From NCBI GenBank assembly GCA_963700475.1, contig CAVOXR010000015.1:372001-436000 (forward strand): a stretch of DNA of 64,000 bases, read 5' to 3'. Source of the stretch: Prado023 sp963700475 (GTDB taxonomy: Bacteria; Actinomycetota; Actinomycetes; S36-B12; CAIYMF01). Below are positions 35,083 through 43,607 of this stretch, in pieces. The notes beneath the pieces were generated by a model that saw only the letters and a program-made list of their open reading frames with translations, was not told where the DNA came from and made no database searches. The position numbers were made by a program, and so were the translations under genes. Position 1 is the first letter of the stretch. Each line of letters begins with the position of its first letter.

Positions 35083-35529
35083 GTGACCATTCGCATGCGG
35101 CTGGCTGCCGTCCTGATCGGACTGATCGCTGTGTCCGGGTGCGCGGGCACGGCCACCGACACCGGGGCCGGTGCCGCGGGTGGGCGGCAGCAGGCTGCCG
35201 CGAACAGCTCCCAGTACGCCGACCTCGCGCCCGCCGCGCCCACCACCGACCTGGAGACGATGACGGTCGAGCAGCTGCCGCCCGAGGGCATCGACACCCT
35301 CGAACTGATCGCCTCGGACGGTCCATTCCCCTACGACAAGGACGGGGCCACCTTCAGCAACCGCGAGGGGATCCTGCCCCAGCAGCCGAAGGGCTTCTAC
35401 GCCGAGTACACCGTGGTCACCCCGGGTTCCGACGATCGCGGTGCCCGCCGGATCGTCGGCGGGGATGACGGCTCCCGGTTCTACACCTCCGATCACTACT
35501 CGAGCTTCCGAGAGGTCGTGTCCGGATGA
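35083..35529 (+). CDS. Barnase/RNase Sa-type guanyl-specific ribonuclease, lipoprotein or secreted
   Basis: Product of 148 residues from GTG 35083. A short signal ends in lipobox AVSGC (Cys20). The mature domain from residue 65 closely follows RNase Sa (LPPEGIDTLELIASDGPFPY, then EYTVVTPG, ARRIV, TSDHYSSF), with catalytic Glu108, Arg122/123 and His138 all in place. The disulfide cysteines of RNase Sa are absent. Its stop overlaps the barstar-like gene (ATGA), the classical toxin/inhibitor order. Alternative starts at 35065 or 34990 are less likely. Confidence 0.9.
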   Translation: MTIRMRLAAVLIGLIAVSGCAGTATDTGAGAAGGRQQAAANSSQYADLAPAAPTTDLETMTVEQLPPEGIDTLELIASDGPFPYDKDGATFSNREGILPQQPKGFYAEYTVVTPGSDDRGARRIVGGDDGSRFYTSDHYSSFREVVSG

Positions 35530-36002
35530 GCAATCGGATCGCACTGTGGCGTGACGCCCCCGATGCGGATGCGGCCGCCGAGCTCGCCTCCCTGCTGGAC
35601 TGGGCCTCGGTCCTCATCGACGTGTCCGAGGGGGGAGGGCGCGCGGCCTTCTTCGAGGCGTGCGCTGCCGGCTTCGGGTTCCCGGACTACTTCGGGCACA
35701 ACTGGGATGCGTTCGAGGAGTGCCTCGAGTCCCAGGAGTTCGACGAGGTCGAGGACCTCGACGATGCCGACGGCCTGCTGATCCTGTGGTCAGGGTGGGG
35801 CGACATGGCCGACTCCGAGCCCGAGCAGTTCGCGATCGCGATCGACGTGTTCCGCGACATCCTCGCGGCCTGGGAGGACGCGGACCTCGCTGCGCGTGTC
35901 GTGCTGATCGGCGAGGGCCCGCAGCTCTCGCTCGGCCAGCACCGCAGCGCCCGCGAGGTCTTCGTCGACGAGGACTACGAGATCGAGGAGCCCGTGGGCT
36001 GA
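35526..36002 (+). CDS. Barstar-family ribonuclease inhibitor
   Basis: Product of 158 residues, longer than barstar itself (90). The inhibitor core is FPDYFGHNWDAFEECL (about residues 57-72), matching the acidic helix of barstar whose Asp residues block the RNase active site, followed by the LLILWSGW strand. The N-terminal ~30 residues and the acidic C-terminus are extensions. It is coupled to the RNase by a 4-bp overlap and protects the producer before or during export. It overlaps mptA/B at the 3' end by 28 bp. Confidence 0.9.
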   Translation: MSNRIALWRDAPDADAAAELASLLDWASVLIDVSEGGGRAAFFEACAAGFGFPDYFGHNWDAFEECLESQEFDEVEDLDDADGLLILWSGWGDMADSEPEQFAIAIDVFRDILAAWEDADLAARVVLIGEGPQLSLGQHRSAREVFVDEDYEIEEPVG

Positions 36003-37540
36003 ACCACGAGGGTCCCGGCACGCAGCCGCGCCTCGCTGCTCCGAGGACGTATGCCCCGGTCGACTGGGTCGCCCACGAGGAGTCGTCGCTCGCCCGGGCT
36101 CGATACCAGCACGACGCCCACCATGGCCAGTGCGAAGACCGCGGCCAGCCCATCGCGGAAGAAGTCCACGAGGGTGTCCGCGGTGGCGTTGGACTCGACC
36201 ATCCCGTGGAGCACGAGGATCGTCGAGACGATCATCACGGCGCGCAATTGCGTCCCCGTCAGGCCGGTGGCGGCGAGCAGGGGCAGCGCCCAGAGCAGGT
36301 ACCACGGCTGGACGACGGGGCCGAGCGCCACGATCGTCAGCAGGACCAGCGCGGCTCCGCGCACGGGGGAGCGTCCCTCCGGCCGCAGCACCAGGTAGAG
36401 GGCGATCGCAGCGCCGGCCACCATCGCCACGGCCCGGAAGAAGCTCACCGCGCCATCGACTGTGCCCAGGCCGATCCAGTCCAGGATGCTGCCGACGACC
36501 ATGCCGATGGCCGTGGGCGGGGACAGCCAGGTGCGCACCGTCCCGGGGGTGCTCAGGGACGCCACCCAGCCCAAGCCCACACCCACGGCCACGGAGAGCA
36601 CCGCGAACACGGCGAGCACGATCGCTGAGGCTCGGACCCACGCCCAGATCCGCTGGGGCCAGCTGGCCCGGGTGCCGGCCCACAGCAGACCGGCGAACGG
36701 CAGGACCACGAGAGCGATGGGCTTCACGGCTCCGGCCAGTCCGATCAGCAGGATCCCGATGATCGGATGCCGCTCGACCGCCAGCGTCAGGCCGGCCACC
36801 ATCAGCCCCACCATCAGGGCGTCGTTGTGCGCGCCGGCCACGAAGTGCATCAGGACCAGGGGGTTCAGCAGGGCCAGCCAGACGGCCTTGGGCGGGTCGA
36901 TCCCGTGCGCGTGGGCGAGGCGTGGCAGGTAGACGACCATCAGGGCGACGCCGGTCAGGGCGATGAGGCGGAACAGCAGGGCCCCGAAGAAGGCGTGGGT
37001 ACCGGCCACGGCGGCCACGCCCTGCTGCAGGATCAGGAAGGCCGGGCCGTAGGGCGTCGGTGACTCCGCCCACAGCGGGTCCGCGCCTGTCAGGAACCAC
37101 CCGGGCAGTGCGGAGACCCCGTTCTCGTAGGGGTTCAGCCCGGCGAGCACCAGCTGGCCCTGGGCGAAGTAGGAGTACGCGTCGCGGCTGAACAACGGCG
37201 GCATCAGCAGCAGGGGTGCGACCCAGATCGCGAGGATCACCACGAGGCGGCGGTCGTCGCGCTCGAGGTCGTCGAGCACGTCGTGGCCGAGCACGAGCCA
37301 GGTCTGCAACAGCAGGGCCACGCCCGCGAAGACCGCGATACGGGACAGTGCCTCCCCGGCCGTCGTCGAGCGCAGGGTGTTGACGATGCCGACGTCGATC
37401 AGGGGCGAGTTGGCCGGTAGCCAGCCCACGCCCAGTGCCCCCAGGGCGATCAGCGCGCTGCCGAGCAACCCGGGAAGGGCATAGTGCGCCGCCATGGCCC
37501 GGTCGATCCGGGCTTGCGAGGTACGCGCAGGCACCGCCAT
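35975..37540 (-). CDS. Alpha-(1->6)-mannosyltransferase, MptA/MptB type (GT-C)
   Basis: Product of 521 residues with about 12-13 predicted membrane spans. The first long loop has SRDAYSYFAQGQLVLAGLNPYENGVSALPG and later AESPTPYGPAFLILQQ, hallmarks of polyprenyl-phosphomannose dependent alpha-1,6-mannosyltransferases that extend lipomannan outside the membrane. Neighbouring pknL and idsA/crtE match the mycobacterial mptA site (Rv2174). Which of MptA or MptB it is cannot be told. Start ATG 37540 with TACCCT 6 nt upstream. Confidence 0.87.
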   Translation of the reverse strand: MAVPARTSQARIDRAMAAHYALPGLLGSALIALGALGVGWLPANSPLIDVGIVNTLRSTTAGEALSRIAVFAGVALLLQTWLVLGHDVLDDLERDDRRLVVILAIWVAPLLLMPPLFSRDAYSYFAQGQLVLAGLNPYENGVSALPGWFLTGADPLWAESPTPYGPAFLILQQGVAAVAGTHAFFGALLFRLIALTGVALMVVYLPRLAHAHGIDPPKAVWLALLNPLVLMHFVAGAHNDALMVGLMVAGLTLAVERHPIIGILLIGLAGAVKPIALVVLPFAGLLWAGTRASWPQRIWAWVRASAIVLAVFAVLSVAVGVGLGWVASLSTPGTVRTWLSPPTAIGMVVGSILDWIGLGTVDGAVSFFRAVAMVAGAAIALYLVLRPEGRSPVRGAALVLLTIVALGPVVQPWYLLWALPLLAATGLTGTQLRAVMIVSTILVLHGMVESNATADTLVDFFRDGLAAVFALAMVGVVLVSSPGERRLLVGDPVDRGIRPRSSEARLRAGTLVVQPTGSSIS

Positions 37541-37546
37541 GTTGGC

Positions 37547-37552
37547 AGGGTA
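37547..37552 (-). promoter_or_regulatory. Leaderless-type -10 element of mptA/B
   Basis: TACCCT on the minus strand, 6 nt before the ATG at 37540. Confidence 0.5.
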
Positions 37553-37601
37553 CTGCGGTTGCTCCGGCGGTGGTTCCCGATGGTCGTGCCGGGTGGGCCC
37601 C

Positions 37602-39113
37602 CTACCGCGACAGCGAGCGCGGCAGCGGCCCGACGATCCGCTCCGCGGCGATCCGTCCGGAGATCAGCACCATCGGGACCCCGACACCGGGCTGGGTCCC
37701 GGACCCTGTGAACACCACGTTCTCGCCCCAGCGGTTGCTCGGCCGGAACGGTCCGGTCTGGCTGAACGAGTGCGTGGAGGCGAATGGCGAGCCCCGCTCC
37801 ATCCCCTGCTCGGCCCAGTCGAGCGGCGTGGTCAGGTGCTCCACCTCGATGGCGTCGCCGAAGCCGACGTACCCGCGCTCCTCGAGCACCGAGACCATGT
37901 GGTCGCGGTACCGCGGTGCCTCGACCGTCCAGTCGATCGGCGCATCGAGGTTCGGGGTCGGGAACAGCACGTAGTACGACTGCTTGCCGTCCGGGGCCAG
38001 CGATGGGTCGGACCGGGTCGGGTTGGTCAGGAACAGGCTCGGGTCGGCCATGAGCCGGCCTCGGTCGATCAGGTCGGTGAACACCCCCTCCCAGGACCGG
38101 CCGAAGTGGATGTTGTGGTGGGCGATCTTCGAGTACTGGGCCGACGAGCCGACCAGCAGGACCGCGCAGCTGGGGGAGTAGGTCAGCCGCCGGACGTTCC
38201 ACGGCTCGAGGCCGAGCAGGTCGCGGTAGGCGACTGGGAGGTCCGGGTTGAGCACGACCACGTCGGCGGGGATCCGCTCGCCGTCGGTGGTGATCACGGC
38301 AGACGCCCGTGACCCGTCGTGCTCGACCGATTCCACCGTCGTGGAGTACCGGATCGACACGCCGTGCTTCTCAGCGGCTGCGGCCATCGCGGCGGGCATC
38401 GCGTGCATCCCGCCCTTCGGGAAGAAGACCCCGGCCACGGTGTCCATGTAGGCGATCACCGAGTAGATGGACAGCGCGTCATGCGGGCTCATCCCGGCAT
38501 ACATGGCTTGGAAGGAGAAGACCCGCTGGGTGCGGGGGTCGCGCAGGTAGTCGTTGGCCTTGGGGGCCATCCGACGGAACCCGCCGATCGCGACCAGCCG
38601 CGCCAGGTTGGGGGTCAGCAGGTCGAATGGGCTGTCGATGTTGCGGTCGATGAAGTCGGCCATCTCGAGGGTGTAGAGCTCGGTCGCGAAGTCGATGTAG
38701 CGCCGGTAGCCCGCGGCCTCGTCCGGGCCGATCACCTCGGCGATCTCGTCGGCCATCGCATCCACGTCGGAGTGCACGTCAAGCTGCGAGCCGTCGGGGA
38801 AGTACGTCCGGTACACCGGGCTCACCGGGGCCAGCTCGAGCCAGTCCGACATCTCCTCCCCGACGCAGGCGAACGCGTCCTCGATGAGTCCCGGCATCGT
38901 CAGGACGGTCGGACCGGTGTCGAAGCGGTAGCCGGAGTCCTCGATGACCCCGGCCCGTCCGCCCGGGACGGCCTCGCGTTCGAGGATCGTCACGTTCCGG
39001 CCCGCGCCGGCCAGTCGCAGTGCGGCGCTCAGGCCTCCCAGGCCTGCACCGACGATGACCACGTTCTCAGTCGGGCCGACCACGGGCCCGGCGTGGGTCA
39101 TGGGGAGTCTCAT
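37602..39113 (-). CDS. crtI: Phytoene desaturase
   Basis: Product of 503 residues. FAD enzyme converting phytoene to lycopene by successive desaturation at the membrane. FAD-binding VVIVGAGLGGLSAALRL at the N-terminus (about 19-35), REAVPGGRAG, FDTGPTVLTMPG and the C-terminal GTQPGVGVPMVLISGRIAAE bacterial CrtI signature are intact. ATG 39113 with TACGGT 6 nt upstream, the frame beyond to 39257 being unsupported. It follows mptA/B on the same strand by 61 bp. Confidence 0.94.
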   Translation of the reverse strand: MRLPMTHAGPVVGPTENVVIVGAGLGGLSAALRLAGAGRNVTILEREAVPGGRAGVIEDSGYRFDTGPTVLTMPGLIEDAFACVGEEMSDWLELAPVSPVYRTYFPDGSQLDVHSDVDAMADEIAEVIGPDEAAGYRRYIDFATELYTLEMADFIDRNIDSPFDLLTPNLARLVAIGGFRRMAPKANDYLRDPRTQRVFSFQAMYAGMSPHDALSIYSVIAYMDTVAGVFFPKGGMHAMPAAMAAAAEKHGVSIRYSTTVESVEHDGSRASAVITTDGERIPADVVVLNPDLPVAYRDLLGLEPWNVRRLTYSPSCAVLLVGSSAQYSKIAHHNIHFGRSWEGVFTDLIDRGRLMADPSLFLTNPTRSDPSLAPDGKQSYYVLFPTPNLDAPIDWTVEAPRYRDHMVSVLEERGYVGFGDAIEVEHLTTPLDWAEQGMERGSPFASTHSFSQTGPFRPSNRWGENVVFTGSGTQPGVGVPMVLISGRIAAERIVGPLPRSLSR

Positions 39114-39119
39114 GTGACC

Positions 39120-39125
39120 ACCGTA
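39120..39125 (-). promoter_or_regulatory. Leaderless-type -10 element of crtI
   Basis: TACGGT on the minus strand, 6 nt before the ATG at 39113. Confidence 0.5.
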
Positions 39126-39285
39126 GGCCCACTCGCGGACCACAGCGAATGGGCGATCAGGTGGGGGATGGCCGGTTCGCGACGAAGCTGCTCGTATCCC
39201 GGCAGCCTGCTCGTCCGGCTTCCCGCGTCCCGGCGCTGCTAGCGTCGCAGCGCGCACTACGGACTAGTTGAGGAAGGGATCGCAC

Positions 39286-39741
39286 ATGGCTCAAATCCTG
39301 GATCCGAACACCATCGGACCAGTCGACATCGCCCTGGTGGTGTTCGAGGGAAATGACTTCACCGGGGATGTGGCCCCGGCGCTGGCTGAGTTGAACGACA
39401 GCGGGACGGTCCACATCATCGACCTGGCGTTCGTGAGCAAGGACGCAGATGGGAACACCACCGTCATCGAGGTCGAGGACGCCGACGTGGCCAGTGCCTT
39501 CGCTGGGCTGACTGGTGACCGGTTGGACCTGCTCAACGATGAGGACCTCGACCTGATGGCCGCCGACCTCGAGCCCAACACGTCGGCGCTGGTGGTGGTG
39601 TGGGAGAACTCGTGGATGGCCCGGATCGGTGCCGCGGTTCGGGATTCTGGTGGGTATCTGGCAGGGATGACCCGCATCCCGGCTGATGTTGTGGCGGGCG
39701 CGATCCAGGCGTTGGCTGATGAGGCTGAGGGAGGCAACTGA
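39286..39741 (+). CDS. DUF6325/DUF1269-like protein
   Basis: Product of 151 residues beginning MAQILDPNTIGPVDIALVVF, with alternating beta-alpha pattern, DLAFVSKDADG, EDLDLMAADLEPNTSALVVVWENSWM and a C-terminal RIPADVVAGAIQALA helix, the layout of DUF1269/DUF6325 proteins. No signal or membrane span. ATG preceded by GAGGAAGG. It overlaps the next gene by one base; both are common partners in actinobacteria with unknown function. Confidence 0.8.
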   Translation: MAQILDPNTIGPVDIALVVFEGNDFTGDVAPALAELNDSGTVHIIDLAFVSKDADGNTTVIEVEDADVASAFAGLTGDRLDLLNDEDLDLMAADLEPNTSALVVVWENSWMARIGAAVRDSGGYLAGMTRIPADVVAGAIQALADEAEGGN

Positions 39742-40220
39742 TGAGAAGGGGACGCCCGGGGTTGGTGGGCACGATGGCGCGTACGGCCGTGATCGCGGGG
39801 ACGGCCACGGCGGTGAGCAAGGGTGTGTCAGGGGCCATGTCGGGTCCGTCGGACCAGCAGCAGGCTGCCGCGCAGCAGCAGGCGATGGCTCAGCAGCAGG
39901 CCGCGCAGCAGCAGGCGGCGGCCCAGCAGGCGCAGGCTGACGAGCTGGCCCGGTACAAGGCCGAGGAGGCTGCCGAGCAGCAGCAGGCGGCGATCGATGC
40001 GGCCGTGGCCCAGGCGGTCGCGGCCCAGACCGCGGCGGCTGCCCCAGCGGCTGCCCCCGCGGCTCCCGCGGCTCCCGCGGCTCCCGCGGCTCCCGCGGCG
40101 CCGGCTGCGCCCGTGGTGGACACCATGGCCCAGTTGGAGAAGCTCGGTCAGCTCAAGGCGGCCGGTGTCCTCACGGAGGAGGAGTTCGCCGCCCAGAAGG
40201 CCAAGATCCTCGCAGGCTGA
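39741..40220 (+). CDS. SHOCT-domain protein with Gln/Ala-rich linker
   Basis: Product of 159 residues. N-terminal basic segment with a possible membrane-associating stretch (GTMARTAVIAGTATAVSKG), a long Gln/Ala-rich helical region (about 40-95), an Ala-Pro repeat, and a C-terminal SHOCT domain (QLEKLGQLKAAGVLTEEEFAAQKAKIL). SHOCT domains are short oligomerisation modules. ATG overlaps the DUF6325 stop (TGATG). Co-expression with DUF6325 suggests the two act together; function unknown. Confidence 0.8.
   Translation: MRRGRPGLVGTMARTAVIAGTATAVSKGVSGAMSGPSDQQQAAAQQQAMAQQQAAQQQAAAQQAQADELARYKAEEAAEQQQAAIDAAVAQAVAAQTAAAAPAAAPAAPAAPAAPAAPAAPAAPVVDTMAQLEKLGQLKAAGVLTEEEFAAQKAKILAG
40061..40096 (+). 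repeat. Short 9-bp tandem repeat inside the SHOCT gene
   Basis: Four perfect copies of GGCTCCCGC (40061-40096) encode part of the Ala-Ala-Pro run, flanked by diverged copies. In-frame unit length makes copy number variable without frameshift. Confidence 0.8.
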
Positions 40221-40336
40221 TCAGCGCGCGACACAGTGGGTCGGCGGCCGGGAGGCTGCTGGCCCACTGCGCTGTTCACAGTGCCCTGCGACGCCCAGCG
40301 GGTGGGCGTTCCGGCTCGCAGATGGCCACGGGGCCC

Positions 40337-40342
40337 TAGGCT
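40337..40342 (+). promoter_or_regulatory. Leaderless-type -10 element of crtE/idsA
   Basis: TAGGCT, 7 nt before the ATG at 40350; no Shine-Dalgarno site. Confidence 0.55.
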
Positions 40343-40349
40343 GTGCGCC

Positions 40350-41420
40350 ATGACGCCCGAATCCCGCCTGACCCCCGAGCGCCTGCGCGCCTCGGTCCAG
40401 GGGACCCTCGACGCCTTCCTGGCTGAGCAGGCGCAGATCCTTGCCGGGATCTCGCCGGACCTCGTGCCCTTCACCGACTGGCTCGGCGAGCTGCTGGCCG
40501 GAGGCAAGCGGCTACGGCCGGCGTTCTGCATGTGGGGCTACCTCGGAGCGGGCGGTGACGACCTCGACCACGCCCTGCACGCCGCCGCAGCCCTCGAGCT
40601 CCTCCAGGGCTGCGCCCTGGTCCATGACGACGTGATGGACGACTCCGACATGCGCCGTGGGAAGCCCGCGGCGCATCGTCGGTTCGCCACCCTGCATCGC
40701 GGATCGATGTGGGCGGGGGACTCCCAGCGCTTCGGCGACGGTGCCGCGATCCTGCTCGGTGACCTGTGCCTGAGCTGGGCCGACGAGATGATCTACCGCT
40801 CGGGGTTCGACGCCCAGGCCCTGGCGAGGGCGAAGGTCGTCTACGACCGGATGCGCACCGAGCTCATGGCCGGCCAGTACCTGGACCTGGCCGAACAGGC
40901 GCGGGGCGGCGGATCGGTCGAGCGCGCATTGCTGGTGGTGCGCTACAAGTCGGCCAAGTACACGATCGAGCGGCCCCTGCACCTCGGTGCCGCGCTGGCG
41001 GGAGCGGACCAGGGCTTCATGGACGCCCTCTCGGGATACGGCCTGCCCCTGGGCGAGGCGTTCCAGTTGCGCGACGACGTCCTGGGTGTGTTCGGCGACC
41101 CCGTCGAGACCGGGAAGCCGGCCGGCGACGACCTGCGCGAGGGCAAGCGCACGATCCTCGTCGCCACCGCGATGCAGCGAGCGTCCGTCGAGCAGGCCGC
41201 CCACCTCCGCGAGGGTCTGGGCGACCCGCACCTGGGCCCCGAGGCGATCGACGACCTGCGCGCGATCATCGTGGCCACCGGTGCGCTCGACGAGGTGGAG
41301 TTCCTCATCGGCCAGCGCACCGGCGAGGCGGTTGCCGCCCTCGACGGGGCCGATCTCGCCCCCGATGCCCGATCCGCCCTCGAGCAGCTCGCGATCGCAG
41401 CGACCGCCAGGAGCGTCTGA
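40350..41420 (+). CDS. crtE: Polyprenyl (geranylgeranyl) diphosphate synthase
   Basis: Product of 356 residues, trans-type isoprenyl diphosphate synthase. First Asp-rich motif DDVMD at residues 93-97, GGKRLRP (IPP binding) at 51-57, and second Asp-rich motif in QLRDDVLGVFGD. The expected product is GGPP for CrtB, but chain length cannot be read reliably. Position beside metF matches mycobacterial idsA2, so the gene may serve both general isoprenoids and carotenoids. The metF ATG overlaps its stop (TGATG). Confidence 0.88.
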   Translation: MTPESRLTPERLRASVQGTLDAFLAEQAQILAGISPDLVPFTDWLGELLAGGKRLRPAFCMWGYLGAGGDDLDHALHAAAALELLQGCALVHDDVMDDSDMRRGKPAAHRRFATLHRGSMWAGDSQRFGDGAAILLGDLCLSWADEMIYRSGFDAQALARAKVVYDRMRTELMAGQYLDLAEQARGGGSVERALLVVRYKSAKYTIERPLHLGAALAGADQGFMDALSGYGLPLGEAFQLRDDVLGVFGDPVETGKPAGDDLREGKRTILVATAMQRASVEQAAHLREGLGDPHLGPEAIDDLRAIIVATGALDEVEFLIGQRTGEAVAALDGADLAPDARSALEQLAIAATARSV

Positions 41421-42292
41421 TGTCCGTCGACCTGTCCCGCAGCCTCAGCTCCGGGGAGCCCGTCTTCTCCTTCGAGTTCTTCCCGCCGAAGACCGACGAG
41501 GGCGAGCGCCAGCTGTGGTCGGCCATCTCCGACCTCGCCCCGCTGTCGCCGACCTTCGTCTCCGTCACCTACGGCGCGGGCGGCTCCACGCGCGATCGCA
41601 CGGTGCGCATCACCAGCCGGATCCTCAACGAGACGGGGATGGACGCAGTGGCGCACCTGACCTGCGTCGGCTCCACCGAGGACGAGCTGCGCGAGGTGCT
41701 CACCCGCTACCAGCTCGCGGGGATCACCAACCTGCTGGCGCTGCGCGGCGATCCTCCGGGCGGACCGGGCGGCCAGTGGACGCCCGTCCCCGGGGGCCTG
41801 TCCCACGCCGACGAGCTGGTCCGGCTGGCTCGCCACGCCGGGGACTTCACGATCGGCGTCGCGGCGTTCCCCGAGGGGCATCCGGAGTCCCCGGACCTGG
41901 ACACCGACGCACAGGTGCTGGCCGCCAAGCAGCACGCCGGTGCCACGTTCGCGGTCACGCAGTTCTTCTTCCGTGTCGAGGACTACTTCACGATGGTGCA
42001 ACGCGCCACTGAGCACGGCGTCACCATGCCGATCCTGCCGGGGATCATGCCGGTCACGAATGTGCACCAGCTGGAGCGGTTCGCGGTCCTCTCGGGCGCG
42101 GCGTTCCCGGCTGAGCTGGCGGCGCGGTTCCACGCCGTTGCCGACGATCCGGTGGCGGTGACCGACCTCGGAATCGAGGTCGCCACCGAGCTCTGCGAGA
42201 AGCTGTTGGCTGGTGGTGCGCCGGGCCTGCACTTCTACACGCTCAACCGGTCGACGGCCACCCGCGAGATCTTCACCAGGCTCACCCGGTAG
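41420..42292 (+). CDS. metF: Methylenetetrahydrofolate reductase
   Basis: Product of 290 residues. Reduces 5,10-methylene-THF to 5-methyl-THF with FAD for methionine synthesis. The N-terminal FSFEFFPPKTDEGE block contains the catalytic Glu; SVTYGAGGSTRDRT, LLALRGDPP (folate/FAD site) and LHFYTLNRSTAT at the C-terminus are typical. One-base start/stop overlap with crtE means co-translation, an arrangement known in actinobacteria. Confidence 0.93.
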   Translation: MSVDLSRSLSSGEPVFSFEFFPPKTDEGERQLWSAISDLAPLSPTFVSVTYGAGGSTRDRTVRITSRILNETGMDAVAHLTCVGSTEDELREVLTRYQLAGITNLLALRGDPPGGPGGQWTPVPGGLSHADELVRLARHAGDFTIGVAAFPEGHPESPDLDTDAQVLAAKQHAGATFAVTQFFFRVEDYFTMVQRATEHGVTMPILPGIMPVTNVHQLERFAVLSGAAFPAELAARFHAVADDPVAVTDLGIEVATELCEKLLAGGAPGLHFYTLNRSTATREIFTRLTR

Positions 42293-42327
42293 GGCTCTGC
42301 ACCAAGGACGCGACGCAGGAGGTGGGC

Positions 42328-42951
42328 ATGGACAAGGGCATTTGGGTCAGCGGTTCGGGGACTGCGATGGGGACCCGTGACGAGTGCGTGATCACGGTGG
42401 GCTCGGAGGTGCGCCGCCCTTCGGCAGCTGGGGCACTGGCGGCATCGTCGGAGTCGCTCGAGGAGATGCGCGCCGTGCTGCTGGCCTCCGGGCTGTCGGC
42501 GTCAGCCCTGGCCACGTCGGCGGTCAGCCTCAGCCCTGTGTACGACGATTACCCGACCGTCGCGGGCTTCCAGGCTGCGGTCCAGCTCACGGCGACGACC
42601 AGTGACATCGAGGCTGCAGGTGAGCTGCTCAGCGCGGTGGTGGAGGCTGGCGGCAACTCCGCCCGGGTGCACGACGTCTCCTTCCGGCACAGCGACCCGA
42701 CCGGACTGATGGTCCGGGCCCGCGATGCTGCCTGGGCCGACGCCCTGGCCCGCGCGAGCCAGCTCGCTGAGCTGGCCGGCCGTGAACTCGGGGAGGTGCT
42801 GGCCATCGACGAGACCGTCGGGCGCCCACGACCCCCGGGACCGATGCGGATGGCCGCGACGGCGGAGTCGGACATGGCCGGGAAGATGTCGCTGGACGCC
42901 GGCGAGGGAGCGGTCGTCGTCAGCCTGACGGTCGGCTGGTCGCTGCGCTGA
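42328..42951 (+). CDS. SIMPL (DUF541) domain protein
   Basis: Product of 207 residues starting at the ATG preceded by GCAGGAGG. The pattern WVSGSGTAMGTRDECVITVG, then two alpha/beta repeats and VSLTVGWSLR at the end fit the SIMPL/DUF541 fold. No signal peptide is evident, unlike many homologues, so it may be cytosolic. Role unknown. It is followed 2 bp later by the CDP-alcohol transferase gene on the same strand. Confidence 0.82.
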   Translation: MDKGIWVSGSGTAMGTRDECVITVGSEVRRPSAAGALAASSESLEEMRAVLLASGLSASALATSAVSLSPVYDDYPTVAGFQAAVQLTATTSDIEAAGELLSAVVEAGGNSARVHDVSFRHSDPTGLMVRARDAAWADALARASQLAELAGRELGEVLAIDETVGRPRPPGPMRMAATAESDMAGKMSLDAGEGAVVVSLTVGWSLR

Positions 42952-42953
42952 TC

Positions 42954-43607
42954 ATGGACCGGGCCACCTACCTGCAGCAGTGGTCGACGCTGCATGGTGG
43001 TGCCCGCCCGACCGGGATCGTCGGTGGATGGCTGAGGATCGTGCATGCCGTGGCATCGCCGCTCGCGCGACTGCGGGTGCCACCGGACGCCGTGACCCTC
43101 CTCGGGCTGCTGATCGCCTGCTCGGCACCCCTGCTCGCCTCCCTCGGACGCTGGGGAGTGCTCGCTGCCGCCCTGGTGATCGCGCTGAGCGGCCTGTTCG
43201 ACTCCCTGGACGGGGCCGTCGCGGTGATGAGCGGGCGCACGAGCCGTTGGGGGGCGGTGCTCGACGCCGTCGCCGACCGGATCAGCGACGCGGTGTTCGT
43301 CGCCACGCTGTGGGTGGTCGGGGCGCCGGCCCCGGTCTGCGTGGCTGCGGTGGCGCTCTGCTGGCTGCAGGAGTACGCACGTGCTCGCGCCGGCGGTGCG
43401 GGAATGACCGAGGTGGGGGTCCTGACCCTCAACGAGCGACCGACCCGGGTCGTCGTGGTGGTCATGTTCCTGCTGGCCAGCGTGGCCCGGCCCGACGACG
43501 ATCCAGGATGGGCGACCCTGGGGGCGTGGGCCCTTGTGGGCCTCGGGGTGATCGGACTCGTGCAGTTGCTCGTCGTCGTCCGTCGCGCCCTGGGCGGCGG
43601 TGGCTGA
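42954..43607 (+). CDS. CDP-alcohol phosphatidyltransferase family protein
   Basis: Product of 217 residues with about five or six membrane spans. The active-site motif DSLDGAVAVMSG-x8-GAVLDAVADR keeps the four aspartates (DxxDG ... GxxxDxxxD) that bind two metals, but the usual Arg of DGxxAR is Val. The family joins a CDP-activated lipid to an alcohol such as inositol phosphate or glycerol phosphate. The alcohol used here is unknown. Stop overlaps the antiporter ATG. Confidence 0.82.
   Translation: MDRATYLQQWSTLHGGARPTGIVGGWLRIVHAVASPLARLRVPPDAVTLLGLLIACSAPLLASLGRWGVLAAALVIALSGLFDSLDGAVAVMSGRTSRWGAVLDAVADRISDAVFVATLWVVGAPAPVCVAAVALCWLQEYARARAGGAGMTEVGVLTLNERPTRVVVVVMFLLASVARPDDDPGWATLGAWALVGLGVIGLVQLLVVVRRALGGGG

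Noticed and set aside
39855..40100. CAG/Ala-Pro repeats as a CRISPR or VNTR locus
   Set aside because: The repeats are in frame within the SHOCT gene, 9 bp long without spacers.
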